From Agromyces mediolanus (lineage in GTDB: Bacteria > Actinomycetota > Actinomycetes > Actinomycetales > Microbacteriaceae), in assembly GCF_014648575.1 (NCBI RefSeq), contig NZ_BMRJ01000001.1, positions 1,018,554-1,074,305 of the forward strand: a stretch of 55,752 nt of DNA, in the 5' to 3' direction. Positions 17,276 to 24,435 of the stretch are shown piece after piece. Every line of letters starts with the position of its first letter. Position 1 is the stretch's first letter. Made by a program: the position numbers and the translations under genes. Below the pieces are notes generated by a model, which was given only the letters and a program-made list of their open reading frames with translations, searched no databases and had not been told where the DNA came from.

Positions 17276-17779
17276 CTAGCGGCGGCGGTCGGCGTGCTCG
17301 GGCGGCCAGACCACCTCGAAGCGCTCGAAGACGATGTCGTGCGCCTCGGTCCATTCGATGCCGAGGGCGGCGCCGACGCGGGTCCAGTAGTCGCGGTGGC
17401 CCTCCCGCCAGCTCGCGAGGGAGCGGTCGCCTTCGCCCTCGTCGAAGGCGAAGCGCTCGTCAACGCTCGTGAACGGTCCGACCCGGAGCTCCACCGAGCG
17501 CAGCACGACCCGCGGTCGGCCCGTCGAGTCGCACGCGATCCAGTGGCTGCCGACGCGCGGGAGCGGCTCGCCCGCTGCCTCGAACTCCGCGACGAGTCCC
17601 GCCGTGGCGCGCTTCGGCCCGTGGATGACGAGGTCGAGGAGTTCGTCGGTGAGCTCGGGGTAGTCGCCGAAGCGTTCGATCGAGGGCGCCTCGTCCTCGA
17701 TCCAGTGGGTCGGGCTGGAGGCGCGATACTCGGCCCAGAGGGCGTGGGCGGCGTCGGTGTCGATCGGCGCGTTGTCCAT
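17276..17779 (-). CDS. ASCH domain-containing protein
   Basis: 167-residue protein. The region from about residue 45 (LLDLVIHGPKRATAGLVAEFEAAGEPLPRVGSHWIACDSTGRPRVVLRSVELRVGPFTSVDERFAFDEGEGDRSLASWREGHRDYW) follows the ASCH pattern, a PUA-like beta-barrel thought to bind RNA or nucleoside derivatives. The exact role is unknown. The ATG at 17779 (MDNAPIDTD) is chosen because a CAGACT box lies 6 nt upstream; the longer in-frame frame runs antisense through the next gene. It ends 77 nt from REP copy B. Confidence 0.85.
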   Translation of the reverse strand: MDNAPIDTDAAHALWAEYRASSPTHWIEDEAPSIERFGDYPELTDELLDLVIHGPKRATAGLVAEFEAAGEPLPRVGSHWIACDSTGRPRVVLRSVELRVGPFTSVDERFAFDEGEGDRSLASWREGHRDYWTRVGAALGIEWTEAHDIVFERFEVVWPPEHADRRR

Positions 17780-17785
17780 GCTCCG

Positions 17786-17791
17786 AGTCTG
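17786..17791 (-). promoter_or_regulatory. Leaderless-type -10 box of the ASCH gene
   Basis: On the minus strand CAGACT lies 6 nt before the ATG at 17779; the same box and spacing recur at 26380-26385. Confidence 0.35.
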
Positions 17792-17817
17792 ACAGCTCGC
17801 GCGGGTCGGCCAGTGCC

Positions 17818-18312
17818 TCAGTGCTCGGCCACGACCGAGCGGATGGTCGTGCGCTGCACGCCGCCCGGCACGAGCACCTCGTACCGCGCCGGCATCCCGG
17901 GCAGCTCCAGGGCGAACCAGAACACGGCGGCGGGTGCGCCGCCGTCGCCCGCGAGCTCGTAGCGGCGGCAGGCCGCGCGGCCGAAGGGGAGTTCGAGCTC
18001 CTCGTCGCGCACGATCGTCGTCGCCTCCGGGAACGCCGCGTGCTCCTGCAGCTCGCGCCAGCTCACCCGCCCCCGGCTCACCTCGCCGTCCACCTCTCCG
18101 CCGGGCGCGAGCCGCCACTGCTCGAGCGTCGCCCCCTCGGCGTCGCAGTCGACGAAGCGGTTGACCCGCTCGAAGCTCGTGCCGCCGGGCTCCTCGACGA
18201 GCAGCCGGATCGTCTTGCCCGAGCCGCTGGCGGCCCGGATCTCCTCGGCGGTGAACGGCGTCGGCAGCAGGCCGGGGGCGAGGCGGTGCGGGTCGGCGTT
18301 CGCGGCATCCAT
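17818..18312 (-). CDS. Conserved-looking hypothetical protein
   Basis: 164-residue soluble protein without a family I recognise. The N-terminal part reads FTAEEIRAASGSGKTIRLLVEEPGGTSFERVNRFVDCDAEGATLEQWRL, which resembles actinobacterial proteins of unknown function with a small beta-barrel. Two starts are possible: the ATG at 18312, supported by CACAAT 6 nt upstream, and an ATG at 18375 that would add 21 residues without a visible ribosome binding site. It lies 38 nt behind the ASCH gene start and probably has its own promoter. Confidence 0.72.
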   Translation of the reverse strand: MDAANADPHRLAPGLLPTPFTAEEIRAASGSGKTIRLLVEEPGGTSFERVNRFVDCDAEGATLEQWRLAPGGEVDGEVSRGRVSWRELQEHAAFPEATTIVRDEELELPFGRAACRRYELAGDGGAPAAVFWFALELPGMPARYEVLVPGGVQRTTIRSVVAEH

Positions 18313-18318
18313 AGCGTC

Positions 18319-18324
18319 ATTGTG
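18319..18324 (-). promoter_or_regulatory. Leaderless-type -10 box of the gene at 17818-18312
   Basis: On the minus strand CACAAT lies 6 nt before the ATG at 18312; the first base deviates from TANNNT. Confidence 0.3.
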
Positions 18325-18402
18325 CGCCCGCCGGGCGCCCACGTCATCCGCCGGCTCGATCGGACCCGGCGTCATGCCGCGTCATCTGCGGCGCCTTCCA
18401 GG

Positions 18403-18427
18403 GGAACTCCATGGTTTCTCATACGTT
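18403..18427 (+). promoter_or_regulatory. Possible ECF-sigma promoter of the YceI gene
   Basis: GGAAC (18403-18407), 16 nt, CGTT (18424-18427) fits the general ECF sigma factor pattern. It is 72 nt upstream of the ATG at 18499. The box ACGCTGGAATCCC at 18436-18448, also found upstream of the exported protein at 34568, lies between promoter and gene. Confidence 0.35.
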
Positions 18428-18498
18428 CGTGCGCCACGCTGGAATCCCGTCACCGCGGCCCGACGCGACCCGTCGAACACGATGAACGAAAGAGTCCC

Positions 18499-19200
18499 AT
18501 GCAGAAGCGCACCAAGATCCTCACCGTCTCGATCGTCGCCGGCGCCCTCGTGCTCGGCGGCGCCGCCGCGATCGCGGGCCCCGTCGTCTACCGCGACCTG
18601 ATCGCCGCGAAGCCGGACACGGCTCCCACGGTCACCGCCGCGCCCGAGGCGAGCACGAGCGATCCCGGTGAGGTCGGCGATCTCAGCGGCAACTGGACGG
18701 TCGCCGACGGCTCCTTCGCCGGCTATCGCGTCGACGAGGTGCTGAACGGCACCGACGTCACCGTGACCGGCCGCACCGAGCAGGTCACCGGCGAGCTGAC
18801 CGTCGCGGGCCTCACGCTCGAGTCGGCCTCCTTCGAGGTCGACGTCGCCTCCATCGCGACCGACTCCGCCAACCGCGACGACTACTTCCGCACCGAGGCG
18901 CTGCGCACCGACGAGTTCCCGACGGCGAGCTTCGTGCTCACCGAACCGATCACGGTGGATGCCGCACCCGCCGTCGGCGAGGTGCGGACCGTCCAGGCGA
19001 CGGGCGAGCTCACCCTCGCGGGTGTCACGAAGCCGGTCACGGTCGAGCTGCAGGCCGTGCTGAACGGCGCGACCGGGCAGGTCGCCGGCAGCATCCCGAT
19101 CACCTTCGCGGACTTCGGCGTCGAGGCGCCGAACCTCGGCTTCGTCTCGGTCGAGCCGAACGGCACCGTCGAGTTCTCGCTGGAACTCAGCCGCGCCTGA
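18499..19200 (+). CDS. YceI-family lipocalin-like protein, membrane-anchored or secreted
   Basis: 233 residues. An N-terminal hydrophobic segment (ILTVSIVAGALVLGGAAAIAGPVVY) serves as signal anchor or signal peptide, followed by a Ser/Thr/Pro-rich linker and the YceI beta-barrel from about residue 65: NWTVADGSFAGYRVDEVL, VTGELTVAGLTLESASFEVDVASIATDSANRDDYF, TDEFPTASFVLTEPI, and LTLAGVTKPVTVEL. YceI proteins bind isoprenoid lipids such as polyprenols in a hydrophobic cavity. The start at 18499 gives the shortest sensible signal segment; the longer frame is upstream noncoding. A stress-type promoter is possible. Its 3' end overlaps the convergent small ORF by 14 nt. Confidence 0.9.
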   Translation: MQKRTKILTVSIVAGALVLGGAAAIAGPVVYRDLIAAKPDTAPTVTAAPEASTSDPGEVGDLSGNWTVADGSFAGYRVDEVLNGTDVTVTGRTEQVTGELTVAGLTLESASFEVDVASIATDSANRDDYFRTEALRTDEFPTASFVLTEPITVDAAPAVGEVRTVQATGELTLAGVTKPVTVELQAVLNGATGQVAGSIPITFADFGVEAPNLGFVSVEPNGTVEFSLELSRA

Positions 19201-19393
19201 CCCGCACCGGATCTGCGAGCACCGTCGTGCTGCCGCGGCCGCCGTCCCGACCATCGCCCTCGCGGTGGAACTCGTGGTCGGCGCCGCGGCGGCAGCGGCA
19301 GCGCACGTGGATGCGCTCGCCGGTCTCGGGGACGGTGAAGATCTCCGCGTGCTCGGTTGGGGCGGCACCCGGGAAGGCGGGGGAACGGGTCAT
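19187..19393 (-). CDS. Possible small protein with CxC motif
   Basis: 68-codon frame: ATG at 19393, sequence TEHAEIFTVPETGERIHVRCRCRRGADHEFHREG. The Cys/His spacing and the GERIHV phrase look protein-like, and the region would otherwise be empty, but there is no clear promoter or well-spaced ribosome binding site and it overlaps the YceI stop by 14 nt. Treat as tentative; no family was recognised. Confidence 0.4.
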   Translation of the reverse strand: MTRSPAFPGAAPTEHAEIFTVPETGERIHVRCRCRRGADHEFHREGDGRDGGRGSTTVLADPVRVRRG

Positions 19394-19452
19394 ACCTGAG
19401 AGACGGCGGATGCCGCTCAGGATGACGCGGATCGCTCAGCCGTGCAGCGCAT

Positions 19453-20163
19453 TCACAGCTCGGCCGGCGTCGGCGGATCGTCGGCCCGGGGCCCGCCCAG
19501 ACCGTGCCGCTCGGCGAGCCAGGTGTCGACGTGCACGGAACGGGCGCGCTCGAGCGCGGCATCCGTGCGTTCGAGCACCGGCCGGCTGCGGTGCAGCGGA
19601 ACGTCGAGCGCGACCCAGAGGAACGCGCGGAGCGTGGGGTGGGCGAGCATGCGCTCGACGTCCTCGTCGCTGACCGGGACGTCCCGCGTGAGCACGAGCT
19701 CCTCCAGCTTCGGCGCATCGAGCACCGGCGCGAGGGAGCGCAGTCCGCGCAGCATGCCGAGCTCCACCCGGAGCAGCCGTTCGTTGCCCCCGAGGGACGG
19801 CAGCTCCTCGAGCTTCGGCTGCGCGTAGAGCTACAGCACCTCGAGGCCCGTGCAGGAGGCCAGCGCCGAGGCGTCGTCGAGCCCGCGCACGTGCGAGACC
19901 CGCAGCACCTCGAGCCCGCTGCAGCCGCGGACGGCTTCGAGATCGGTCCCGCTCCCGCCGACGAGCTCCAGCCAGCCGAGCGCGGGGAGTGCGGCGTAGG
20001 CGCCCGGCCCGGCCTTCACGCCGTCGGCGCGGAGCCGCCTGGTGGCCCGATGGCGTTCGGCGAACGCGGCATCCGCCCGTTCCTTCGCGACGAGCGCCGG
20101 AGCGATCGCGCGCCAGTCCGACCGTGCGCGGGGATCCGGGGCGGCGGGCTCGGGTTGCGACAT
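19453..20163 (-). pseudogene. Leucine-rich-repeat-like protein gene interrupted by an in-frame TAG
   Basis: From the ATG at 20163 an open frame runs 110 codons to a TAG at 19833-19831, then continues in the same frame to 19453, giving 237 codons in all. Both halves share one character: leucine-rich-like strands GWLELVGGSGTDLEAVRGCSGLEVLRVSHV before the stop, and LYAQPKLEELPSLGG, APVLDAPKLEELVLTRDVPVSDEDVERML after it. A single base change (CAG or TAC to TAG) explains the break; a sequencing error is also possible. The intact product would be a soluble LRR-like protein of unknown role. The start is supported by TAGGCT 6 nt upstream. Confidence 0.75.
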
Positions 20164-20169
20164 GGCGCC

Positions 20170-20175
20170 AGCCTA
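20170..20175 (-). promoter_or_regulatory. Leaderless-type -10 box of the LRR pseudogene
   Basis: On the minus strand TAGGCT lies 6 nt before the ATG at 20163. Confidence 0.45.
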
Positions 20176-20191
20176 ACGAGCGCCCGGAGGG

Positions 20192-21559
20192 TCAGCCGGC
20201 CGGACCGTCGACGACGCGATCGCGCCGGCTCGGGTCGGTGAACACGCTCAGGTAGATCGCCTCGGCGAGGCCGGTCTCGCGGCTCGCGATGGCCTCGAAG
20301 AGGAAGCGGTGCCCGCGCTTCACCTCCGCCGCCATGGGGGCGTGGGCGACGAGTATGCGCATGCGCGCCTCGACCAGCCGGCCGATCTCGAGCAGCAGCC
20401 GGTTCTCGGCCATCACGTAGACCTGCCGGCGGAAGGCGAACATGCGGTCCAGCAGTTGCTCGGGGTCGTCGGGCGAGAGGCGCTCCTCCTCCAGCAGGCA
20501 GCCCTCGAGCAGGGCGAGCTCGTCGCGCGTCGGGCGCTGCGCCGCGAGGCGGCTGGCCAGTACGTCGAGCGTCACGCAGACGTCGAAGAAGTCCGCGGCC
20601 TCCTCGGGCGGGATGGCCCGCACCCGGGAGGGGATGCGCGAGGTGCCGTCGGTCGCGAGCCCCTCGAAGCGCAGCGCGTCGATCGCCTGCCGCACCGGGA
20701 TGCGGCCGACGCCGTACTCCTGGGAGAGGGCGCGCTCGGAGAGCACCTCGCCGGGACGCCGGCGTCCGGCGATGATGTCGGCGCGGACCCCCTCGATGAC
20801 GGGGGCCGCGTCGCTCGACTCCGCGTCGGCGGACTCCCCCTCGGCGGCGTCGCCGCCGGCCGGTCGCGTGGGCGTGCTGCGCGGCGCACCCGGCGCCAGC
20901 GCGTCGTCGAGGCGGCGCAGCATCCGTTCCTGGCGGGCGGCCCGCAGGTGCGCGCTGAACTCGGCCATCGCCGCATCCGCCGCGTCCGCGTCCCGCGCCT
21001 CGAACGCCGCGAGGAACCGCCGGTAGTACGGCAGTGGCGCCGTCGCCGAGCGCTCCGCGAGGGCGAACATGCGCTGCGTGCGGCTGAGCAGCGCGTCGTG
21101 GATCTCGAGCAGCGGCCGGTTCGCGCTGGCGAGGTAGGTGTCGGAGCGGAATCGCACGCCGACCCGCGCGAGCTCGTCGCGGTCGCCCGCCGCCTCGGCG
21201 GCCTCGGCGGCGGCGACGTGGCCGCGGAACCGCTCGAGGTCGGCCTCGCCGCGCCGCACGGCGGCCGTGCGGACGGCCAGCCGGTCGAAGGCGTGGTGGA
21301 GTTCGGCGACGTCGGCCACGTCGGAGCGCGTCATGGGCCGCACGAAGCTGCCGCGCCGGGGGAGCTGGTCGACGAGGCCGTCGAGCGTGAGCCGCCGGAT
21401 CGCGATGCGCACGGGCAGCCGGCTGACCTCGTACTCCTCGGCGATGGTGCGCTCGACGAGGTGCTCGCCGCCCGGCCTGGTGCCGTCGATGATGTCGTCG
21501 CGGAGCCCCCGAAGGACCCGCTCGACGGCGGTGTCGTCGTTGCTGCGTGTCCTCGGCAT
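20192..21559 (-). CDS. Tandem (double) GntR/FCD transcriptional regulator
   Basis: 455 residues that contain two complete FadR-type regulators in one chain: HTH1 (about residues 10-75, VERVLRGLRDDIIDGTRPGGEHLVERTIAEEYEVSRLPVRIAIRRLTLDGLV), an FCD-like helical domain (about 80-225), an acidic linker, HTH2 (about 265-330, VIEGVRADIIAGRRRPGEVLSERALSQEYGVGRIPVRQAIDALRFEGL) and a second FCD-like domain. The usual His ligands of metal-binding FCD domains are mostly missing. Usual GntR proteins are about 230 residues. The ATG at 21559 lies inside a palindrome, suggesting autoregulation. It probably controls the permease and dehydrogenase upstream on the same strand. A paralogue with the same layout is at 52266-53741. 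Confidence 0.88.
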   Translation of the reverse strand: MPRTRSNDDTAVERVLRGLRDDIIDGTRPGGEHLVERTIAEEYEVSRLPVRIAIRRLTLDGLVDQLPRRGSFVRPMTRSDVADVAELHHAFDRLAVRTAAVRRGEADLERFRGHVAAAEAAEAAGDRDELARVGVRFRSDTYLASANRPLLEIHDALLSRTQRMFALAERSATAPLPYYRRFLAAFEARDADAADAAMAEFSAHLRAARQERMLRRLDDALAPGAPRSTPTRPAGGDAAEGESADAESSDAAPVIEGVRADIIAGRRRPGEVLSERALSQEYGVGRIPVRQAIDALRFEGLATDGTSRIPSRVRAIPPEEAADFFDVCVTLDVLASRLAAQRPTRDELALLEGCLLEEERLSPDDPEQLLDRMFAFRRQVYVMAENRLLLEIGRLVEARMRILVAHAPMAAEVKRGHRFLFEAIASRETGLAEAIYLSVFTDPSRRDRVVDGPAG

Positions 21560-21575
21560 CCCTATAAGGGATACC
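21555..21575. promoter_or_regulatory. Palindromic operator overlapping the GntR start codon
   Basis: ATCCCTATAAGGGAT at 21558-21572 is a perfect 6-bp inverted repeat with a 3-nt centre; extended to 9-bp arms it has one mismatch. It covers the start codon of the double GntR gene, so binding would block its expression. Confidence 0.6.
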
Positions 21576-21576
21576 A

Positions 21577-21611
21577 CAGCGGCGTCCGGTCGGGGGAACC
21601 GGACGCCGCTG
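21577..21611. terminator. Strong hairpin terminator after the permease gene
   Basis: A perfect 14-bp stem (CAGCGGCGTCCGGT / ACCGGACGCCGCTG) with a 7-nt loop, between the permease stop (21666) and the GntR gene. There is no U-tract, as is common in high-GC actinobacteria. It separates the permease transcript from the regulator. Confidence 0.7.
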
Positions 21612-21665
21612 CGGTCAGCCACGCCCCACCGCCGGGTCGACGACGACGGAGCGCGGGTCGTGGGC

Positions 21666-23108
21666 CTAGCCGACGCCCTCGAGCGCGTCGGTCTCGGTGT
21701 TGCCGATCCGGGCGATGACCTCGGGGCGGCGCTTGGCGAGGTGCAGGTACCAGGCGATCGCAGCGATCATCGTGACGAGGAACAGGTAGGGGATGACGTT
21801 CAGCGGCCACGCCGGCACCGGCCACACGTTCGCGAAGAACACGTAGGCCATGGCCGCGACCGAGACGATCGCGCAGAACCAGACGAGCCCGTTGCGCATC
21901 TTCTCGCGCTGCGTGTAGGCCACGCAGGCGATCGCGACGAGCGCGTAGGCGACCATGTAGCCGTAGGTGCCGTAGGTGTCGACCCACACGACGATGTCCA
22001 TCGGGTTCACGCCGATCGCGAGCAGGACCAGGTCGAGCACGATCGCGGCGGGGCCGGCGATGAGCAGCACCCGGTGCGGCGTGAGGTGGCGGTCGTGGGT
22101 GCGGCCGAAGCGCTCGGCGACCACGCCCTCCTTGCCCATCACGTAGATGATGCGGCCGACGACGTTCAGCGGGGCGACCACGACGGCGAAGAACGAGGCG
22201 CCGACGCCGAAGGTCAGGATCGGGGCGAACCAGGCCGGCATGCCGATCTGCGTGGCGATGGCCTCGAGCGGGCTCGCGACGGTGCCGAGGTCCTCGCCGA
22301 GCACCGCGATCTGGGTGTACGCGGCGAAGACGTAGAGGATGCCGACGGTGACCGCGCTCCACATGATGGCGCGGGGGATGGCGGTGTACGGGTTGCGCGC
22401 CTCGCGGCCGAGGGCGTCGGCCGAGGAGAAGCCGACGAAGCCCAGGATGCCGAGCACCATGCCGGCGGCGACGCCCTGGAACGGCACGCCCTCGAAGGAG
22501 AACTGCGCCGGGTCCCAGGCGGCCGGGCCGGCCCAGACGAGGGCGAGCACGAGCAGGATGAGGATGATCGTGACCGAGACGAGCTCGAGCACGAGCGAGA
22601 CGCGGGCCGAGAGGCGGATGCCGCGGATGGTGAACAGCGTCGCGAGGCCGCCGAGCACGACGGCGAGCGCCATCGACCAGCCGAGGCCCTCGGCGGGGAC
22701 GCCGATGAGCAGCAGGAACTGGTTCATGTACGACACGGCGCCGCCGAGCGAGCCGGCCGCGATGCCCCAGCAGCCGACGAGGAGGGCGATGCCCGCGAGG
22801 TACGCGCCGAACGGCCCGAGGCCCTTCGACACGTAGGTGTAGAGGGATCCGGCCGAGGCGTGCCGCTTCGCGAAGACGGCGACGCAGTAGCCCACGGCGA
22901 GGATGACGAGGGTGGCCAGCACGAAGGAGAGCATCGTTCCGTTGCCGGCGCCGAGGTAGATGCCGGCGGCGGTGAACGCGATGACGGCGCTCGGGGCGAT
23001 GTTGGCGATGGCCTGGGCGGCGAGCTCGGGCCCGCTCATGACGCCGCGGCGGAGGCCGGCGTCGACGGGGGCCTGCGCGGGGGCGCCGGCCTGGGTGGGG
23101 GCGGTCAT
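21666..23108 (-). CDS. APC-superfamily amino acid/amine permease
   Basis: 480-residue transporter with about twelve membrane helices. The first helix region, GPELAAQAIANIAPSAVIAFTAAGIYLGAGNGTMLSF, and the GFSSADALGREARNPYTAIPRAI segment are typical of APC amino acid permeases; they import amino acids, amines or related solutes by proton coupling. The ATG at 23108 has GGAGAG 5 nt upstream. It follows the alcohol dehydrogenase gene (23221-24318) on the same strand after 112 nt and is ended by a strong hairpin. Together with the divergent PucR regulator this suggests uptake and oxidation of an amine, amino alcohol or purine-like compound, which is inference. Confidence 0.9.
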   Translation of the reverse strand: MTAPTQAGAPAQAPVDAGLRRGVMSGPELAAQAIANIAPSAVIAFTAAGIYLGAGNGTMLSFVLATLVILAVGYCVAVFAKRHASAGSLYTYVSKGLGPFGAYLAGIALLVGCWGIAAGSLGGAVSYMNQFLLLIGVPAEGLGWSMALAVVLGGLATLFTIRGIRLSARVSLVLELVSVTIILILLVLALVWAGPAAWDPAQFSFEGVPFQGVAAGMVLGILGFVGFSSADALGREARNPYTAIPRAIMWSAVTVGILYVFAAYTQIAVLGEDLGTVASPLEAIATQIGMPAWFAPILTFGVGASFFAVVVAPLNVVGRIIYVMGKEGVVAERFGRTHDRHLTPHRVLLIAGPAAIVLDLVLLAIGVNPMDIVVWVDTYGTYGYMVAYALVAIACVAYTQREKMRNGLVWFCAIVSVAAMAYVFFANVWPVPAWPLNVIPYLFLVTMIAAIAWYLHLAKRRPEVIARIGNTETDALEGVG

Positions 23109-23220
23109 GGCAACTCTCCAATGAGTCGGGTGGGGGAACGGAGGAAGAGCGGTGGTGCGGGGGTGCCGGCCCGGGCGGCCGGTCGCGCTGCGGCCGGGCG
23201 CCCGGATCGGCGGACGGGCG

Positions 23221-24318
23221 TCAGGGGATGAGGAGGGTGCGCAGCGCCTCGCCCGACTCGAGGTCGTCGAAGGCTGCGGCGGCCTCGACGAGCGGGCGCC
23301 GGGCCGAGATGAGCGGGTCGAGCTTCAGCTGGCCGTCCATGTAGCGGTCGACGAGCGCGGGGATGTCGATCGAGGGGCGCACCGAGCCGTAGTTCGAGCC
23401 GAGGATGCGCTGGTCGGCCTCCGCGAGCACGAGCGGCTCGAAGCTGGCCTTCGCGCCGGTCGGCGGCAGGCCGACGATGACGGCGGCGCCGCCGAGGCCG
23501 AGCATGCGGATGGCCTGCTCGGTCGTGACGGTGCGGCCGATCGCGTCGAAGGCGTAGTCGACGCCGTCGGGGATGAGCTCGAACAGCTGCTCGACGGCGT
23601 CGCCCTTCGAGGCGTCGATGCGGTCGGTCGCGCCGAACTGCAGCGCGAGCTGGGTCTTCTCGGGCAGCACGTCGATCGCGACGATCCGCTCGGCGCCGGC
23701 GAGCTTCGCGCCCTGCACGACGTTCAGGCCGACCCCGCCGCAGCCGATGACGACGACGGTCGAGCCGGGCTCGACGGCCGCGGTGTTGAGCACCGCGCCG
23801 ACGCCGGTGGCGACCGCGCAGCCGACGACCGCGATGACGTCGAGCGGGGCGTCATCGCGCACCTTCACCGCGCCCGATGCCGGCACGACGACCTCCTCGG
23901 CGAAGGAGGAGACGCCGAGGTAGTGGTGCAGCTCCTCGTCGCCGCTGCTCAGGCGCGAGGTGCCGTCGAAGAGCACGCCCTTCGGCGCGACCACGGTGGC
24001 GACCTTCTGGCAGCGGGCCTCGTGGCCCGAGCGGCAGTAGCGGCACTCGCCGCACGGCGGCACCCAGCTGAGCACGACGTGGTCGCCGACGGCGAGGGAG
24101 GTGACGCCCTCGCCGAGCTCGACGACCACGCCGGAGCCCTCATGACCCATGACGAGCGGAGCCGGGGCGTCCCATTCCCCTCGCTTCACGTGCAGGTCGG
24201 AGTGGCAGACTCCGGCCGCGGCGATCTTCACGCGGACTTCGCCGGCCTTCGGGGCGGCGAGGGCGACCTCGGCGACCTCGATCGGCGTCTCCGGCTCGCG
24301 GAAGACGATGGCTTTCAT
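23221..24318 (-). CDS. Zinc-dependent alcohol dehydrogenase (MDR family)
   Basis: 365-residue medium-chain dehydrogenase. Catalytic zinc ligands are Cys38 (GVCHSD), His59-Glu60 (GHE) and Cys at about 172 (VVGCAVATGVGAV); the structural zinc lobe CGECRYCRSGHEARC carries four Cys. The Rossmann motif VIGCGGVGLNVV and the Asp in AIDVLPEKT indicate NAD+ preference. The pattern is that of class III-like/mycothiol- or aryl-alcohol-type dehydrogenases. It heads the operon with the permease and is divergent from the PucR gene at 24436 across 117 nt. The physiological substrate is unknown. Confidence 0.92.
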   Translation of the reverse strand: MKAIVFREPETPIEVAEVALAAPKAGEVRVKIAAAGVCHSDLHVKRGEWDAPAPLVMGHEGSGVVVELGEGVTSLAVGDHVVLSWVPPCGECRYCRSGHEARCQKVATVVAPKGVLFDGTSRLSSGDEELHHYLGVSSFAEEVVVPASGAVKVRDDAPLDVIAVVGCAVATGVGAVLNTAAVEPGSTVVVIGCGGVGLNVVQGAKLAGAERIVAIDVLPEKTQLALQFGATDRIDASKGDAVEQLFELIPDGVDYAFDAIGRTVTTEQAIRMLGLGGAAVIVGLPPTGAKASFEPLVLAEADQRILGSNYGSVRPSIDIPALVDRYMDGQLKLDPLISARRPLVEAAAAFDDLESGEALRTLLIP

Positions 24319-24423
24319 GATGCTCCCTTGGATCTGTTGCTGGGCATGCCGATGCTAGGCACGGAGTCGAGGGTCCGTCATTGCGAAGAAGTGTGAACCC
24401 AGGCCGATTCGATCGACATTCCG

Positions 24424-24429
24424 TACAAT
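24424..24429 (+). promoter_or_regulatory. Leaderless-type -10 box of the PucR gene
   Basis: TACAAT lies 6 nt before the ATG at 24436; it is the best -10 hexamer of the leaderless set in this window. Confidence 0.55.
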
Positions 24430-24435
24430 CGAGGG

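Noticed and set aside
23109..23220. GC-rich repeats between dehydrogenase and permease as a terminator
   Set aside because: Short palindromes such as CCGGGCGCCCGG occur, but no single long stem stands out and the two genes look co-transcribed.
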